The notes under the pieces are model-generated. The model had not been told where the DNA came from. It saw only the letters and a list, made by a program, of their open reading frames with translations, and did not search any database. DNA of 64,000 nt from contig NC_092700.1 in NCBI RefSeq assembly GCF_964275005.1, forward strand, positions 20,565,050 through 20,629,049, written 5' to 3'. The position numbers and the translations under genes were made by a program. The stretch comes from Diadema setosum (Eukaryota > Echinodermata > Echinoidea > Diadematoida > Diadematidae). The stretch's first letter is position 1, and every line of letters begins with the position of its first letter. Positions 10,723 to 23,700 of this stretch are shown here, piece after piece.

Positions 10723-13700
10723 GAAAGTTCGTTATTCCGAAATTTCGTTTTTTCCGAGGCTTCATTTATCCGAAACACACAATTCCCTACACCTAGAGGT
10801 TCGTTGATCCAAAAATGAAATTCGAAATAACGAACCTTCGGAATAAAGAACCTTCGGACTAAGGAGCCTTCAGAATAACGAACTTTTGCAATAACGAAAT
10901 GTAACCCCCTCCCCACATACACACGCACAGCCGAACCGATACCACATTCCTTCCTCATGAAACGACTTCCCAATGTTGATAAATAAGACATAATGGACCG
11001 TATGCAGAAAAGCAGCATCCGCCCGCACGCAAGCTCCACTCCGAATTCATATACAAATCCGCCAAACAAACTCATCAAAGTCAAAGCTGCTGATAAAATC
11101 AATATCAACGTTTATGCCAGCAACAGCTTACTAGGTACCCTCCCCACGCGCAGCTAAAAAACACATACGCAAAAAACTGACATAATAAACACATTCATCC
11201 ATCATACACACACACACACACACACACGCACAAACGGACACTAAATTATCATGTGCACGCGCACATACACACTTCCTTGAAACCTCACCATGACTTTTTA
11301 CATGGCATGTTTGCATGGATGTAGCCATGTAAGTTATGTGTTAGTATTTCAATGACTATGTCCAGAACGATATTACCCAGCAAAATGTGCTTCGAGGGCG
11401 GGCGACAATCCGTGCCGCCAGACCTCGTCACGGATTGTCGCCAGACGACAATCCGTGACGGGGGCGACAATCCGTGCCGCCAACGCCCGTCACGGATTGT
11501 CGCCCCGAGCAGGGGGCGACAATCCGCGTAGGGGCGACAATCCGTGTCGCAACACCCCTCCGTCCCGTCAGATCTTTTGGATTTTTCATGTGGAAATTCA
11601 ACAATCTCAGCGCCCACTTTGGTGAAATGATTATTTAGAATGATTTTTCATAATCAAAGATAATATTCTGGGACAATGCGATTGGCTGAATCGTGGTCTG
11701 TCACCTCTTGATCCACGCAAGTTGTCGGTGGCTCCACGGTGCACTCTGTATGGAGTTCGAGTGCACTGGGGCCCGGAGAGAGGGGGACTTAGAGGAGGTT
11801 TCCATGTGCGCTTAGAAACGTCAGTATGAAGCGCCATATAAATGCAATTATTATTATTATTATTTTTCTACACGAGGGAGCTTTTGTATTCTCAGACTTG
11901 ACGATTTGGTGCACACTTTGGTGAAATATTTGCAACTTTTGATAAAAAAGATGAAATGTAGGGAAAACGTGAATTACTAAATTCGTTAATATTCGTGACC
12001 TCTTTATCCAGGATCGACATAAAAATATGCGCGTCTTCAATGTGTAAGTTTATGAGAGGTGGACCGAAGGCCCGGGGCCGGGACGGGAGCCTATGATTTT
12101 TCAGAATTACAGTTCAACGATGTGATGCACACCTTTCGTGGAATATTTGAGAATTTTCAATCAAAAAAATTGTAATCTTTTGAAGATGTTCGCATTGCAA
12201 ATACAAGCGCAGCTTTCAATAGTGTTTAAAAAAGAAAAGAAAAATAAGAATACTAAATTTGAAAACAAAGGGGGGTGATCTCGGAAAAATTGTAGGGGTT
12301 ATACTCCACCCCCCCCCCCAAGGTGTGATATAAGGCCAAAAGAGCAGGAGCAAAAGAGAGAAAGAGAAGGAGGGAGGGATGGAGAGAGAAGGCCGCTTCA
12401 GTAGCATAGCTGGAACTTTCAGGGACTACAGATTCGAAGATAATTTCTTCATTTTTTTTTCATTTTTATGCATAAATGATGATTCTATTATGGAATTTTT
12501 AGGTCTTAAACAATGCTATACCGCTGTTTGCCCCCTCAACATGGAGAAAATTAAAGGGAAGCAGAATTCACTCCTATATAGGTCACGTATTATGCGATAA
12601 CCCAGCGATTTGCTTCCTAAAATGGCCGCCGTTGGGCTCCATGGCGTACTGCACCTGTTTACGTGTAAAATCGCGAGAGTAGACCCTCCTGGCGCACTGC
12701 GTGCGCCCATCTATACTCTTTGGTATTTACTCTTGCCACGTTTTCAGCGAGAATAGTGGTTTGTTTGTTTTTTCTATTCTCTATCGCTTATTCGTTATAT
12801 CGTTAACTATCGCACAAGCAAATTATCCTACCCGACTGACACAAACCATAGAATACCATTGTTATCAGAGAAGCGATTTGTGGCCATCTATGAAACTCTT
12901 GAATGGTGTCAATTGGTAAAAGCTTTTGATAGCGATGCATCGTCGGTTTGTGGTTTTGTTTAATATATTAATTCTCCTCACAAACGGTAGTATTGCAAAG
13001 GAAAAGATAGCAGTTAAAATGGATGCATCTTGTTTTTCTGAATGATTAGAAATACCTCGATAGACCACTTGAATATGTTATTTGCTAAAAATTCCTACTA
13101 AATTAACATCTTCACTGATGACTACCGCTCGTACGTATTCCCCCTATAAATTATGTAAATCAGGTGTCGACATAGACAATTTGTTAAACACTTCATTGTG
13201 AACTGTATTTAACTATTTTTTCCAAGTAGTCTGACCTGAATTAACACATTATTTTATGTCTGTTATTTTCTTCCTGAATAAATATCTATGTTTTGCGGAA
13301 AGGGATCAATTCTTTCACCCCTCAAAAAAAAAAAAAAAAATGATAATACAATGATGGACGAGGAAGATACAACTCATACTTCATAAAGATTGTAACCTAT
13401 GATATAAGCGCATCAAAATCTTCAGTTGAGTCCATCTAGAAAAGACTCGAGCTATAATCATAGAAGACAAACGATTTCATATTGCAAACACCAAAGAGGT
13501 AGTAATGTCGATATAGGCGTCAATCCATCGCACCAGTTAGCATGGTTAGCGTAATGAAACTTCTAAATTTCTAAAAAAAAAAAAAAACTCACAAATTTAA
13601 CCTTTCAAGGGGAAACCATTCTTTTTAAATGCTCTCAAACGAACAAAAGAAAATGGCTAAATATCATATATCATGTCTGCATAAAAGGTAGCTCCTGAAC

Positions 13701-16700
13701 AAATTATAATCGTTGCTTATACGTCGAAGGTCTTGGAGAGGTCAAAGAAAATCTCAAATGTGTGACCATAATCATTGATTGTTATCTTATTAAGGGGGGG
13801 GGGGAGTAATGCTTGGGTTGTGGATTGGTTTTGGCGGAAGCTAAAGTGTACACTCGCCAGAAAATATATTGCATTTATTTAGGACATAATTAGGTCGTGA
13901 ACAAATACCCCTCCCCCAGCGGCAGAATCTTCGGGAATGATGTTGGTAGGGATATCGGCGATAGTTGTCCAGTTGACTGGGGTTGCTTTTTCCTTAGTTT
14001 AATTATTATTTGTTATCTTTCAGTAATCTTTTCAGTGGAAATGCGAATTTCAAGTCATGAATCAAATGCATGTGTTAGCAGGGTGTATTATCTGTCTCGA
14101 CATTCCTCAATAAACGTTGTGATTCCGTCGTAGCCTTAACACGTCAGATTTCTTTTCAGATTATTAATCATATCAATGACTTCAGTTCTAGTTAATGGAA
14201 ACAGCATTGTTATTTTTGTATCATTACTATTTTTGTAAACATTTCGAATAAAATAATTTGAATAAGTAAAGTAAGGTCCACCACACGAAAACAATCATAG
14301 AATGGGCTATTAGTATATGAGGTTGTTTAAAACCAGTTCCATTGCGATAATTATGTTTATTTGTTCTTCCCCCTCTCCCTCCCCCTCCCCTTTGTATCAC
14401 AATTCATCCGAATAGAAGCGTACGGAACCCGAATTAATCAAGATGCAATGATGCCACTTTTTAAGTTAAAGCAAAATCAAAAGCATTTCAAAATCATTAT
14501 TATTATTTATTTTTTGAAAGGTTATGACAGGGCATTTTCTCCATCATTTGGTGTTCAGACAGATAAGATTTAATTCGACATTCTTTATTATTTTTTCCTT
14601 AATCTTGAGTTTAATCAATTGTTTTATTAAAGGTAATATTTGCTTGTGTTCCTTTTTCTATTTTGTTGTTTATTATCTATATCAAGAAGACCTTGATATC
14701 TTTATTTTTGTTGATAATTCCTGTCTAAAGAATTTTGCTCTCTATCATTTATTCGCATTCACCCAAAGTAGTCTTTATGAATCCATCGTGTCGTGTACTT
14801 TTTTGAGGCTGTTGTTGTGAAAAAGGAGAAATGAATTCAATTCCAAAGATCACAGATTCAACTTTGTAGTCACCTGTACTATATTTATTCAATTTCAAGA
14901 AATACCATCCGTAGAGCTGGTTGGCGGACTCTCTCTGAATGGCTTAGTGGTTATGGAGTCAAACCGGTATATTTGCTTCGATGGCTTTACCGTCAGAGCT
15001 GCTGATTTAGTCTGCAGAGAGCTCGGCTTCCCAGCGGTAAAAGATTATGCGGCTGAAATTTTTCAAGATACAGCAACATTGAACAGGACTCAATGGACTT
15101 CATATTCTACAGGTAGGCCTGACTGTAATATTCTTCGTAAAGCTTAAAAAACATACGCATGTGAAATGTTTACACAGTAATTCATGAATTTAAATATGAA
15201 GAAACAGGCGACTATACAAAATTGAATTTGCACGTGAGGTTCGGAATACTTGAGTAAAATTCTCGAGATAGGTCATTGCAACGAATTTTTCGCTGCCCCA
15301 ACTTTCGATTCCCTTGGCGTGGCAAAATTGACGGAGATATGATAAACGTTTGTTCACACCGCGGCTAATGTCTTAAATGATTTTCGACATATCAATGCAC
15401 AGGTTGTCAGCGTGAAAGAGTAAAGGATTGTCTATCAAACAAAACTAAGTGTCCCTGGAACAAGACCGTGAGACTCAGATGTCAAGGTGAGATCAAACAT
15501 GAAAAGTTCTAGCGATTTATCAGTTTATTATGTATCTATGATGCATATTATATCATCTCTTCTTTTTTTTTTTGGGGGGGGGGGGCGGAAGAGTAATGTT
15601 TGTGGGTTTGTATATTTGACGTGTTCCCATCTTGCTCTTATAAAGTAATAGACATAAAAGCCAAGACAAGATGGTAAATACGATAAGATGACTGAAAGTA
15701 AAACATTGAAAACTTGTGAAAACAGAGAGATAAATAGCTTGTCAGAAATGGATTGATTTTTAACATAATAAGAACACTTTTGTCGACTTAACGAAGAACG
15801 TCATAATCACATGTCGCTTTGAAAGGACGTTACATTACGTGAATTTATCCATAACCGTTCTAGACGACTGACTGCATCTAAGTTACAAACCGACTGTCCG
15901 AATAATGGTGTTTTGTTTCTGTGATATAACGAACGAATAATTATAATGTTTTTATACATAACATATTCATCGTTTGCACGTAATGCAAATCCTTTGTTTT
16001 TGTTGATGTGGTGGTGCCTTCTATTGTTTGTAATTTTCATGTGTGACTGTGCACTTTATCATGGACATGAAATATTGTGCTAGCTTTAGACTTTTCACGA
16101 AAAATAAACAATTATACGAGACATATTAGGTTCCTTTAATGTTACGTCCAAAACCTAACATCTTTCAACCTTTAACTTTTTAGAACATGGACACTTGTGA
16201 TGTGTGGTCCAATTAAAATACCATACAGATATTAAATATAACATCTTGATTTCGTCTACCACACCTATTGTAGTCTATAGTTTATAACTGAAACTGGAAT
16301 GACATTGGGTTTATTCACAAGGTTTGAAGTGATTGTAGTTATATCCGCTTAAGATCAGTGTGTGAGGACTCTTATTGTTAAGACTCTCACTCTCAGCTTG
16401 TCATTTGTGAGACAGCCCCCTCCTACATCCATGTCCTGAAATGTTGTAAAGCTCTTCCGTCTTTTCAGATTATTCCGTTCAAAATGTAAGGTCGTCATGT
16501 ATGTACATAATATGTATACTTTCTCAAACTAATCGGTCTGCTTGAAAGCACGGTTCGTTTAAGATAAATGGATTTTTTTTTTTTTTTTTTTTTTACTATT
16601 TCAACAATCGGGATTTTTTTTTTAAGTGATTTATTTTGCATTTTGTCAGCAGTAGAATGTCAAAAGTGTCGATCAATGACCATTCAGCGAATACGATTCA

Positions 16701-17658
16701 CTTGTAGATTTTAACAATCACTTACTGTATGAACGCAGAATCTGGATTTCTCGGATGCTACCGGGAAAATCGTCGCTCCTTTCAGACTTTATATGTTTCT
16801 GGATTTATCGTTCATTCTGACGAAGAGTGCGTGTCTACCTGTAGACGAAAACCCGGAAACCATAACATTGCTATTGTCAATGAAAGGAACTGCACATGTT
16901 ATCAATCAGAAGCGTTTGACAACTTCATTTCTGGCGTGAGCAGAGTCATTATTGGACACCTGAAACCAACGAAGAACTTAAACCCGGTCCGCAAATCCAT
17001 TGTTTGTTTAACCGTGAGTGTCAAAATACATGTGACCTATGAAGATAGATAATTTCCCTTTTTTCGTTTTTCTCTCCATATAGCACTGTGTGCTTTTTAT
17101 CATATTTGTAACATGTCAGTACACCAACGGCACTGGTATTCATACGTTGTATTACCCCGGCAATGATTTACCACAGCTTCTGAGATGATGAGTGTAACAC
17201 GGAAATTATAGTACAGTCTGCTATGTCGAAATATTGGATCCCGTGAGATTTTCGTGCCAAAATTGATTTTTTTTTTTTTTTTTTTTTTTTAGCTAACTTG
17301 GTCAATTTGGGGGTGTTGAATCCAAAAAACTTTGGTTCCATTTTTTTCGAGCACGTCTTCAGCCGCCATTTTGAATTTCAATATGGCCGCCGTAGCAAAC
17401 TGTATTTTGACCCAATTCTCATAATGTGAGCATCATAGAAGGTTCAAATTTGATGCAAAAAGCATGTTTATGATGTCAGACATTCTGATACACCATTTTC
17501 GATATTGTAGATTGTTTTAATACAAACTGTAGGCTGCCATCTTGAAATTCAAAATGGCCGCCATAGCTAAATGTATTTTTACCTATATCTCAGGTTGTAA
17601 GCATTATTGAAAGAATAAATTTGGGGAAAACAGCATGCTTATGATGCCAGACATGCTA

Positions 17659-17724
<66 letters not shown>

Positions 17725-20700
17725 TTTTTAAATGGATCATTTTGGTTGGCGGCCATCTTGAAATTCAAAATGGCCACCACAACAAATGTAATTGGGCCTA
17801 TATCTCATATCGTATGCAATGTGTAAGGTTTTATTCGGGGCAAAGACATGCGTATGCTATCAGACTTTCTGAAACATCTTTTTCTGAAACATCTTTTTCT
17901 GAAACGATGGTCCACTTTGATATCATAGGTGGCCATCTTGAAATTCAAAATGGCCGCCATACTAGAATGTATATTTGGACCCATATATCATGTTTGTAAA
18001 CAATACAGAAAGTTCACATTTCGGACATAAACCGGGCTCATGATGTTGAACATTCAGATGAACTTTTCCCCTCCCTCAAATTGCAGATCATTTTTGAGGC
18101 TGCCATCTGGACATTCAAAATGGCTGCTTTTCAGCTAATATCTCTGGTTACAAACAACTGTTAGGCATATCAATGTTTATGGTGGCGTACAGTGTACATT
18201 CTTTTAAAAAACACACACACATGATTATATACATTTTGTAATAATGGATTATTCACATTGGCTGCCCCTCTTGAAATTCAAGATGGATTTCGTCCCATAT
18301 TTGGTAATGTAAGATCTTTAAACTGCAAACTCAAGCATGCTGGAGCACTCGTGTCCAAGTCAGTCATTTCAATGAATAGTATCATTATTGCATACGCGGG
18401 ACTATTTCCTGTAGACTGCCATGTTGAAATGCAAAATGGTTGTCATGGGAAACATTCCTTTAAGAGCATTGCATGCACTTGGGTAAAATTTGTGAATGGG
18501 AAATCATGTATTGTGATTCTGGTGTCAAAACAAATGACTTTCAAAAGTATCTCAATAACTGTGTCTGAGTGACTAAATGCTCCCATTTAGATGATTTGGT
18601 GGCAGAGCTTAAATAAACAATATTAGCCGTATACTCAAAAACTCATGGGATAGTCATTTAGTAAATGCCTTCTAAGCTCATTCCTTGCATGCGTTTTTGA
18701 AGTCACAGCACTTGTATAGGGCTGTACATAGGAGAGAATTGGTTCTAAATTCTTCCAGAAACAATGGATGTTGCATTTCTTGCCATCGAACATGATAATG
18801 AATTCTGTGGCTACCGTTGGTGTAGAATGCTCAAAGCATTTAATTGCACAGTTTGTGTATATCCTCTGGAAATAACTACATAACATTCCCCTGTAGTAGA
18901 GGCACAGATTAGGTTGTGAAAGTTTACGAGGTTTGTTCCCCTGGATGTGTTGTATCGAAACTCTACGAGGGCAAAGTGGGAGATTGTCTTGGTTGAAGTC
19001 ATCCATGGCCAACTTCTAGAAGGCATGGACTGTGTCATTGGACATTCTGCATGATTCATGGCTTAGATAATTCTTGGTCCATCTGTTCTTTGAGACATCC
19101 TCAAATTTTTAACTTCAGCTGGCACCACAAAAGGCATGACCAAGCAGACCTTTGTTTTTCCGCAACAAACTGTAAAACGTAATCCCTTAACAATGTCAAT
19201 TGTACTTTTATCATGTCCTTTTCCAGTGATGGAGCAGACAACATGCGATGCAGTAAGCAAAGAAAAGATCCATCAGGAGAATGAAAAATATTATAAATGT
19301 CAGTGTCTATACATGATAATCATCAATAGGCTTACAAGTATCTCTGATTTTCTCTGTTGCTCCTGAAGAAGCATCTAATACATGCAATGAAATGAGGATA
19401 TCTGTTTCCTCGTTGTGAAGGGTGATAGCTCCCATGGCATCTTTTGTGAACCCTTTGTTTCTTTTCTTTTCATGATGTGGTATATGTGTCAGATGGAAGT
19501 GAATGCTCAGTATTTCAACTTTCAGGCTGATTATTTGGCTCAATTTTGTGGGTTTCTAAGGAATGGGTATGAAAAATGAACTTTTGTTAGTGAGAATGGG
19601 AGAAGGCCATAAAATCAGAAGATGAAGAATGATTGTGTAATTACTTAGAACTTATACCTTCCGATAATTGTTGAGGAATTCTAATGCATCCAAAGCGCCA
19701 CAGAGCTGGGCTGTTATTGCTCCTTTGTAGTTTTAGAATCATTGGTGGTACTGCAGTGAATATCTTGGAAGTCTTAATAACTGAGGATGACCCACACAAG
19801 GGCAATCAGAAAAAAGCCTATTAAGTCCTTATTCATTCTGTGTTATTCCAGAAATACATCCAGCTCCCTGATGAGTTGCTTCAGTTTGTGGACAACAAAC
19901 AGGCTTGTTAAAGGGATGCCTGGTAGGGTGACCATAATATGGCATTTTTTTGCCATTGCGAGACTTTTCCTTGTTTGTCTTCATTCTCTCTAGACAATAT
20001 CAAGTTTTTGAAGATCACATTCAATCGTGTCAATGCTTGCTTTTGTACAAATATTTGATAACTGGGATTAAACATAATTATCGACGAGGCTCCACGATGC
20101 CAAATAATGTGTTGCCTGAGAGGCAAAAACAAATTAAGTGTGTATAAAAGCGCATAGCTATGTAGCGCGCAGTACGCTAACCGCATAGGCCTACACCCAC
20201 CTAGCTATTATGGGAGGTGATGGGATGTAACGCATACACGCTTGCCCACACCGGTCATGGTATGGGGTATGGAAGTGGTATGCCCCCCCCCCCCAAAAAA
20301 AAAAAAAAAACAAAAACAAAAACAAAACAAAAAAACAAAAAAACAAACAAACAAACAAACAAACAAACAAAAAAGAAAAAAAAAAGAAAAAGAAAAAGAA
20401 AAAAACAAACACTTTTTGCCCCTCAGCATGGCTTGATGACGTCATTGGAATCTCGTCCTTACATTTTGAATGGAGAGATGGCTATCATTCTGTGTGACCT
20501 GGAAATGAATGTGATTTTAACTAGACAATTTTGTCAAATTCATCTTAGGCGATTACCACATATGTTTTTCTATGGCCACCATCTTGAATTTCAAGATGGT
20601 GGCTTGTTTATTGACCCACAATTAGGAAACAGCTGCACTGGAATGTTGGAAACCACAAGCATGTGCATTCTTGAATATTTGATGCTCTAATAATAATTGC

Positions 20701-23700
20701 AACCTGAGATATGGGTAAAAATGCTATGACGGCCATTTTGAATTTCAAGATGGCAGCCTACAAATTGTATCAAACAATCCACAATATCAGAAAAAGATAT
20801 ATATCAGAGTGACTGACATCACAACCTTGCATTTTGCACCAAATTTGAAGCTTCTACAATGCTCACCGTATGAGAAATGGGTCAAAATACTCTTTGCTAT
20901 GGCGGCCATTTTGAAATTCAAGATGGCAGCCTACAAATCGTATCAAAACAATCCACAATATCAGAAAAAAGATATATCAGAGTGTCTGACATCACAACCA
21001 TGTATTTTACACTAAATCTGAAGCTTTTACAATGCTCACTTTATGAGATATGGGTCAAAATGCAGTTTGCTATGGCGGCCATTTTGAGAAATTCAAAATG
21101 GCGGCTGAAGACATGGTCAGAAAAAATGGAATCAAAGTTTTTTGGATTCAGCACCCCTAAATTGATCAAGTTAGCCAAAAAAAAAAATCAATTTTGGCAC
21201 AAAAATCTACTATTACTAGTACTTCAACATGCTCAAATACATTGAATATCAAAATCACATGCAGTGAGAGTTAACGGTTATTGGTAATACCTGTTATAAG
21301 AATCTTAAAGATGCTCAAAAAAATAACAAACAATTTTACATATTTTCTCCTTATACTTAAAAGCGTCCCCAAAAAGAAACGGTCATAATTACGTGGATTT
21401 TCATATGGTAGAATTTGTATATTGACATAATTCACAAGATTTCCATACTTTCTTTAGTTCTGTTATATCATCACAAAATTTGTCCAAACAAGTTAAATTT
21501 AACTGTTTTGAGGGTTGCGACAGCAGAAATAAGTAATTCAAGATGACCACAAATTACATATGAAGGGTTTGTTTGCAAAAACCGATAAGTCCATTTTTGA
21601 AGATTTTGAAGTACGATCTCTGTCATAAAGTACAAAATAATACCTTTTAAATGATATATTGGTCACTACATAAAAAGATATATTCTTTAAGTTATGGTCA
21701 AAAGAAGCAAATTTTTTCTTATTATTCTCTTTATTTTTCTTGACCTTTAATCGCAAATATCTCCATTTGGCAAATATGGACTTATCGGTTTTTTGCAAAC
21801 AAACTCTTCATATTTAGTTCTTTGTGTTGTTTTGGTATTTCTCTTCATTATTCAAATTCATGAAATTCTTCCGTTGAGATGTTTTCATACAACTGATTGA
21901 CAAATTTCCCTACATCGACGTAAATAAGAACTGAATTGATCAGTGTTTTAGTAGTAGCCATGATAAAAATCATGGGCGTACATACTCGAGCAGGATTCGA
22001 ACCTACGACTTCCTGATCACCGGACAGGCGTCATCTCCACTAGACCACCGAGCTTAAGCCCGACAGTAAGTGTTGGTTCTAATCCTTATAGCATGCAGCG
22101 GGTACTGCGTAATTTTTCACATTCATAAATTTAATTGGTCCAATATTAGAACCAACACTTGCTGTCGGGCTAAAACTCGGTGGTCTAGTGGAGATGACGC
22201 CTGTCCGGTGATCAGGAGGTCGTAGGGTCGAATCCTGCTCTCGAGTATTTCTCTTCATTTTTCTTCTTTTTTTCAAACATTTGTTTATCGCATTTTCTCT
22301 CTCTTCTTCGTTGAAAGTCTCGATTGGGTTTTGTGAGAATCTCGGCCCTGTGTCTGATGGTTATTGGGACTCTAACATCACGAGCTTTGGATCCAAGATA
22401 ACTCTTACTTGTGACGAAGGGTTCATTCTAACTGGCAGCGCGACACTGCAGTGTGATGTCAGACTACCTGGATGGTCGACTTACTTCCCGGTTTGGAACG
22501 CGTCTGTCCCGTCTTGCCGGGCAGTTGATAATGCAACAAACGGTTTGTCATACTATAATTCACCAGAAGCAAACTTTTTTTCTTTTGTTTAGTAATTAAT
22601 ACAGATACAAAACATGACATGTCTCATGACAAATGAAGAAAACAATTGTCGAGATGGCTGTTATCTTGATTTTGTCTTCTGGTAGCAGATAATCCTAACC
22701 CCATCCCTCCCACCTACAAAAAAGGGAGAAAAAGAAATGCCAATCAAATGCAAACTTTCTGTTAAAGTTTTGGGAAAACATAAGATTACAAGAAGAGGGC
22801 AGCACTGAAGACAACTTGCCCAACATTTGGCGATTGACTGACTGCTTCGTTGAATAAGAAAACCCACAGTATCTATATTTCTTTCGATTAAATTATCCAT
22901 CTTTTCAACCATGATTTCCTGATTTCTTTTACGAAATATGCGTCTTAAATAATCGTGTGTCATTATACAATGTCGAAAGTGACGATTCTTTATCAGTGCG
23001 ATGAGTCATTAAGAAGCATTGAATCTGAAAACTGCTTTTTACTCTGTATTGAATTATGAGTCTTCTTGGTAACATTTCTTTCCTACGAAATGCCAAAAGT
23101 GAATGTGCTGTGTGCATCTTTTAGCCACACTAAAATTCATCGCATAGCGCATTAGCCCATAATAATGAGAAAATGAATCTGATGTGATAATAGTGTTTTA
23201 AATCTCGATTTGTAGTCATATAAATACGCCAGCTCCATTGGTGGTTCACGTTTACGTATTTGTGAGTTTTGTTACAGATGATGAAAGGCACGAAGCCGAA
23301 ATCAGCACATCACCATCACAAATTACAGTTTCCCCAAGTGAGTATGGCAAGGTGAACACTTAGCACATTATATGAACTGAAGTATTCAGTTTGCTTTAAA
23401 AATAATGAAAGTGTGTTTGCTTGTCTTTTTAATGAAACAGGGGCGGGTCCAGGAATTCCGTAAACGGGAGGCGCCTTAACAACATTAACAACTTTCCTTT
23501 TTATTTATTTATTTTTTTTTGTTTTACCAAAAAAAAAAAAAAAAAAAAGGGCGCGTGCCCGTGCAAACCCTCCTGGATCCGCCACTGGGAAATATAAACA
23601 CAATCTTGTGACATCGTTTGTCTCTCTGAATTTTAAATGATTTTTAAAAAAGTAATAAATTCCAGATGTCATTTATTCTTGTCATCAGCCCGAACCACTG

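Larger units (their letters stand above)
6381..12722 (+). mobile_element. hAT-like DNA transposon with nested insertions
   Basis: The left end CAAAGAGCGTAGAGG and the right-end complement CAAAGAGTATAGATGG start with the hAT pattern. Farther in both share GGGTCTACTCTC and GCCATTTTAGGAAGCAAA. The 8-bp target GTATTTAC is duplicated exactly at 6373-6380 and 12723-12730. Copy B has one uninterrupted copy (GGTATTTACAGTTGCCACG near 45929), a clear empty site. No hAT transposase frame is visible, so the element is non-autonomous as seen. It sits in gene A intron 2. Confidence 0.85.
17246..21208 (+). mobile_element. 4-kb fold-back element with ATGGCGGCC-type subrepeats
   Basis: The left end AGATTTTCGTGCCAAAATTG and the right-end complement AGATTTTTGTGCCAAAATTG pair, then share a T run, AGCTAACTTG and TTGGATTC-type sequence. 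The left arm (17.25-18.6 kb) and right arm (20.56-21.1 kb) are built of roughly 190-bp units, each centred on GCCATNTTGAAATTCAAAATGGC. The element lies in the gene A intron between WSC and Sushi exons. The corresponding gene B intron is short, so this is copy A-specific. A (TA)n run at 17660-17720 lies in the left arm. Confidence 0.72.
21890..22247 (+). mobile_element. Truncated TIR element with two inverted tRNA-like segments
   Basis: The left end CAACTGATTGACAAATTTCC matches the elements at 1173 and 41066. The right TIR is missing. Two tRNA-like blocks face opposite ways, 21985-22052 minus and 22177-22246 plus, around a 120-bp spacer, giving a long hairpin. It lies in the gene A intron before the Sushi exon and is absent from copy B. 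Confidence 0.6.

Noticed and set aside
10671..11108. Minus-strand 145-codon ORF with hydrophobic stretches, possible membrane protein fragment
   Set aside because: Part of it reads the TTCGTTATTCCGAA repeat and CA microsatellite, and the rest matches no family I can name; not enough to call a captured gene.
20191..20445. Overlapping ORFs on both strands over 20.2-20.45 kb
   Set aside because: They read through C, A and CAAA low-complexity tracts and give poly-F or poly-K peptides.
22177..22246. Functional tRNA gene
   Set aside because: A and B boxes are present but the acceptor stem does not pair well and the segment sits in a multi-copy element in both orientations.
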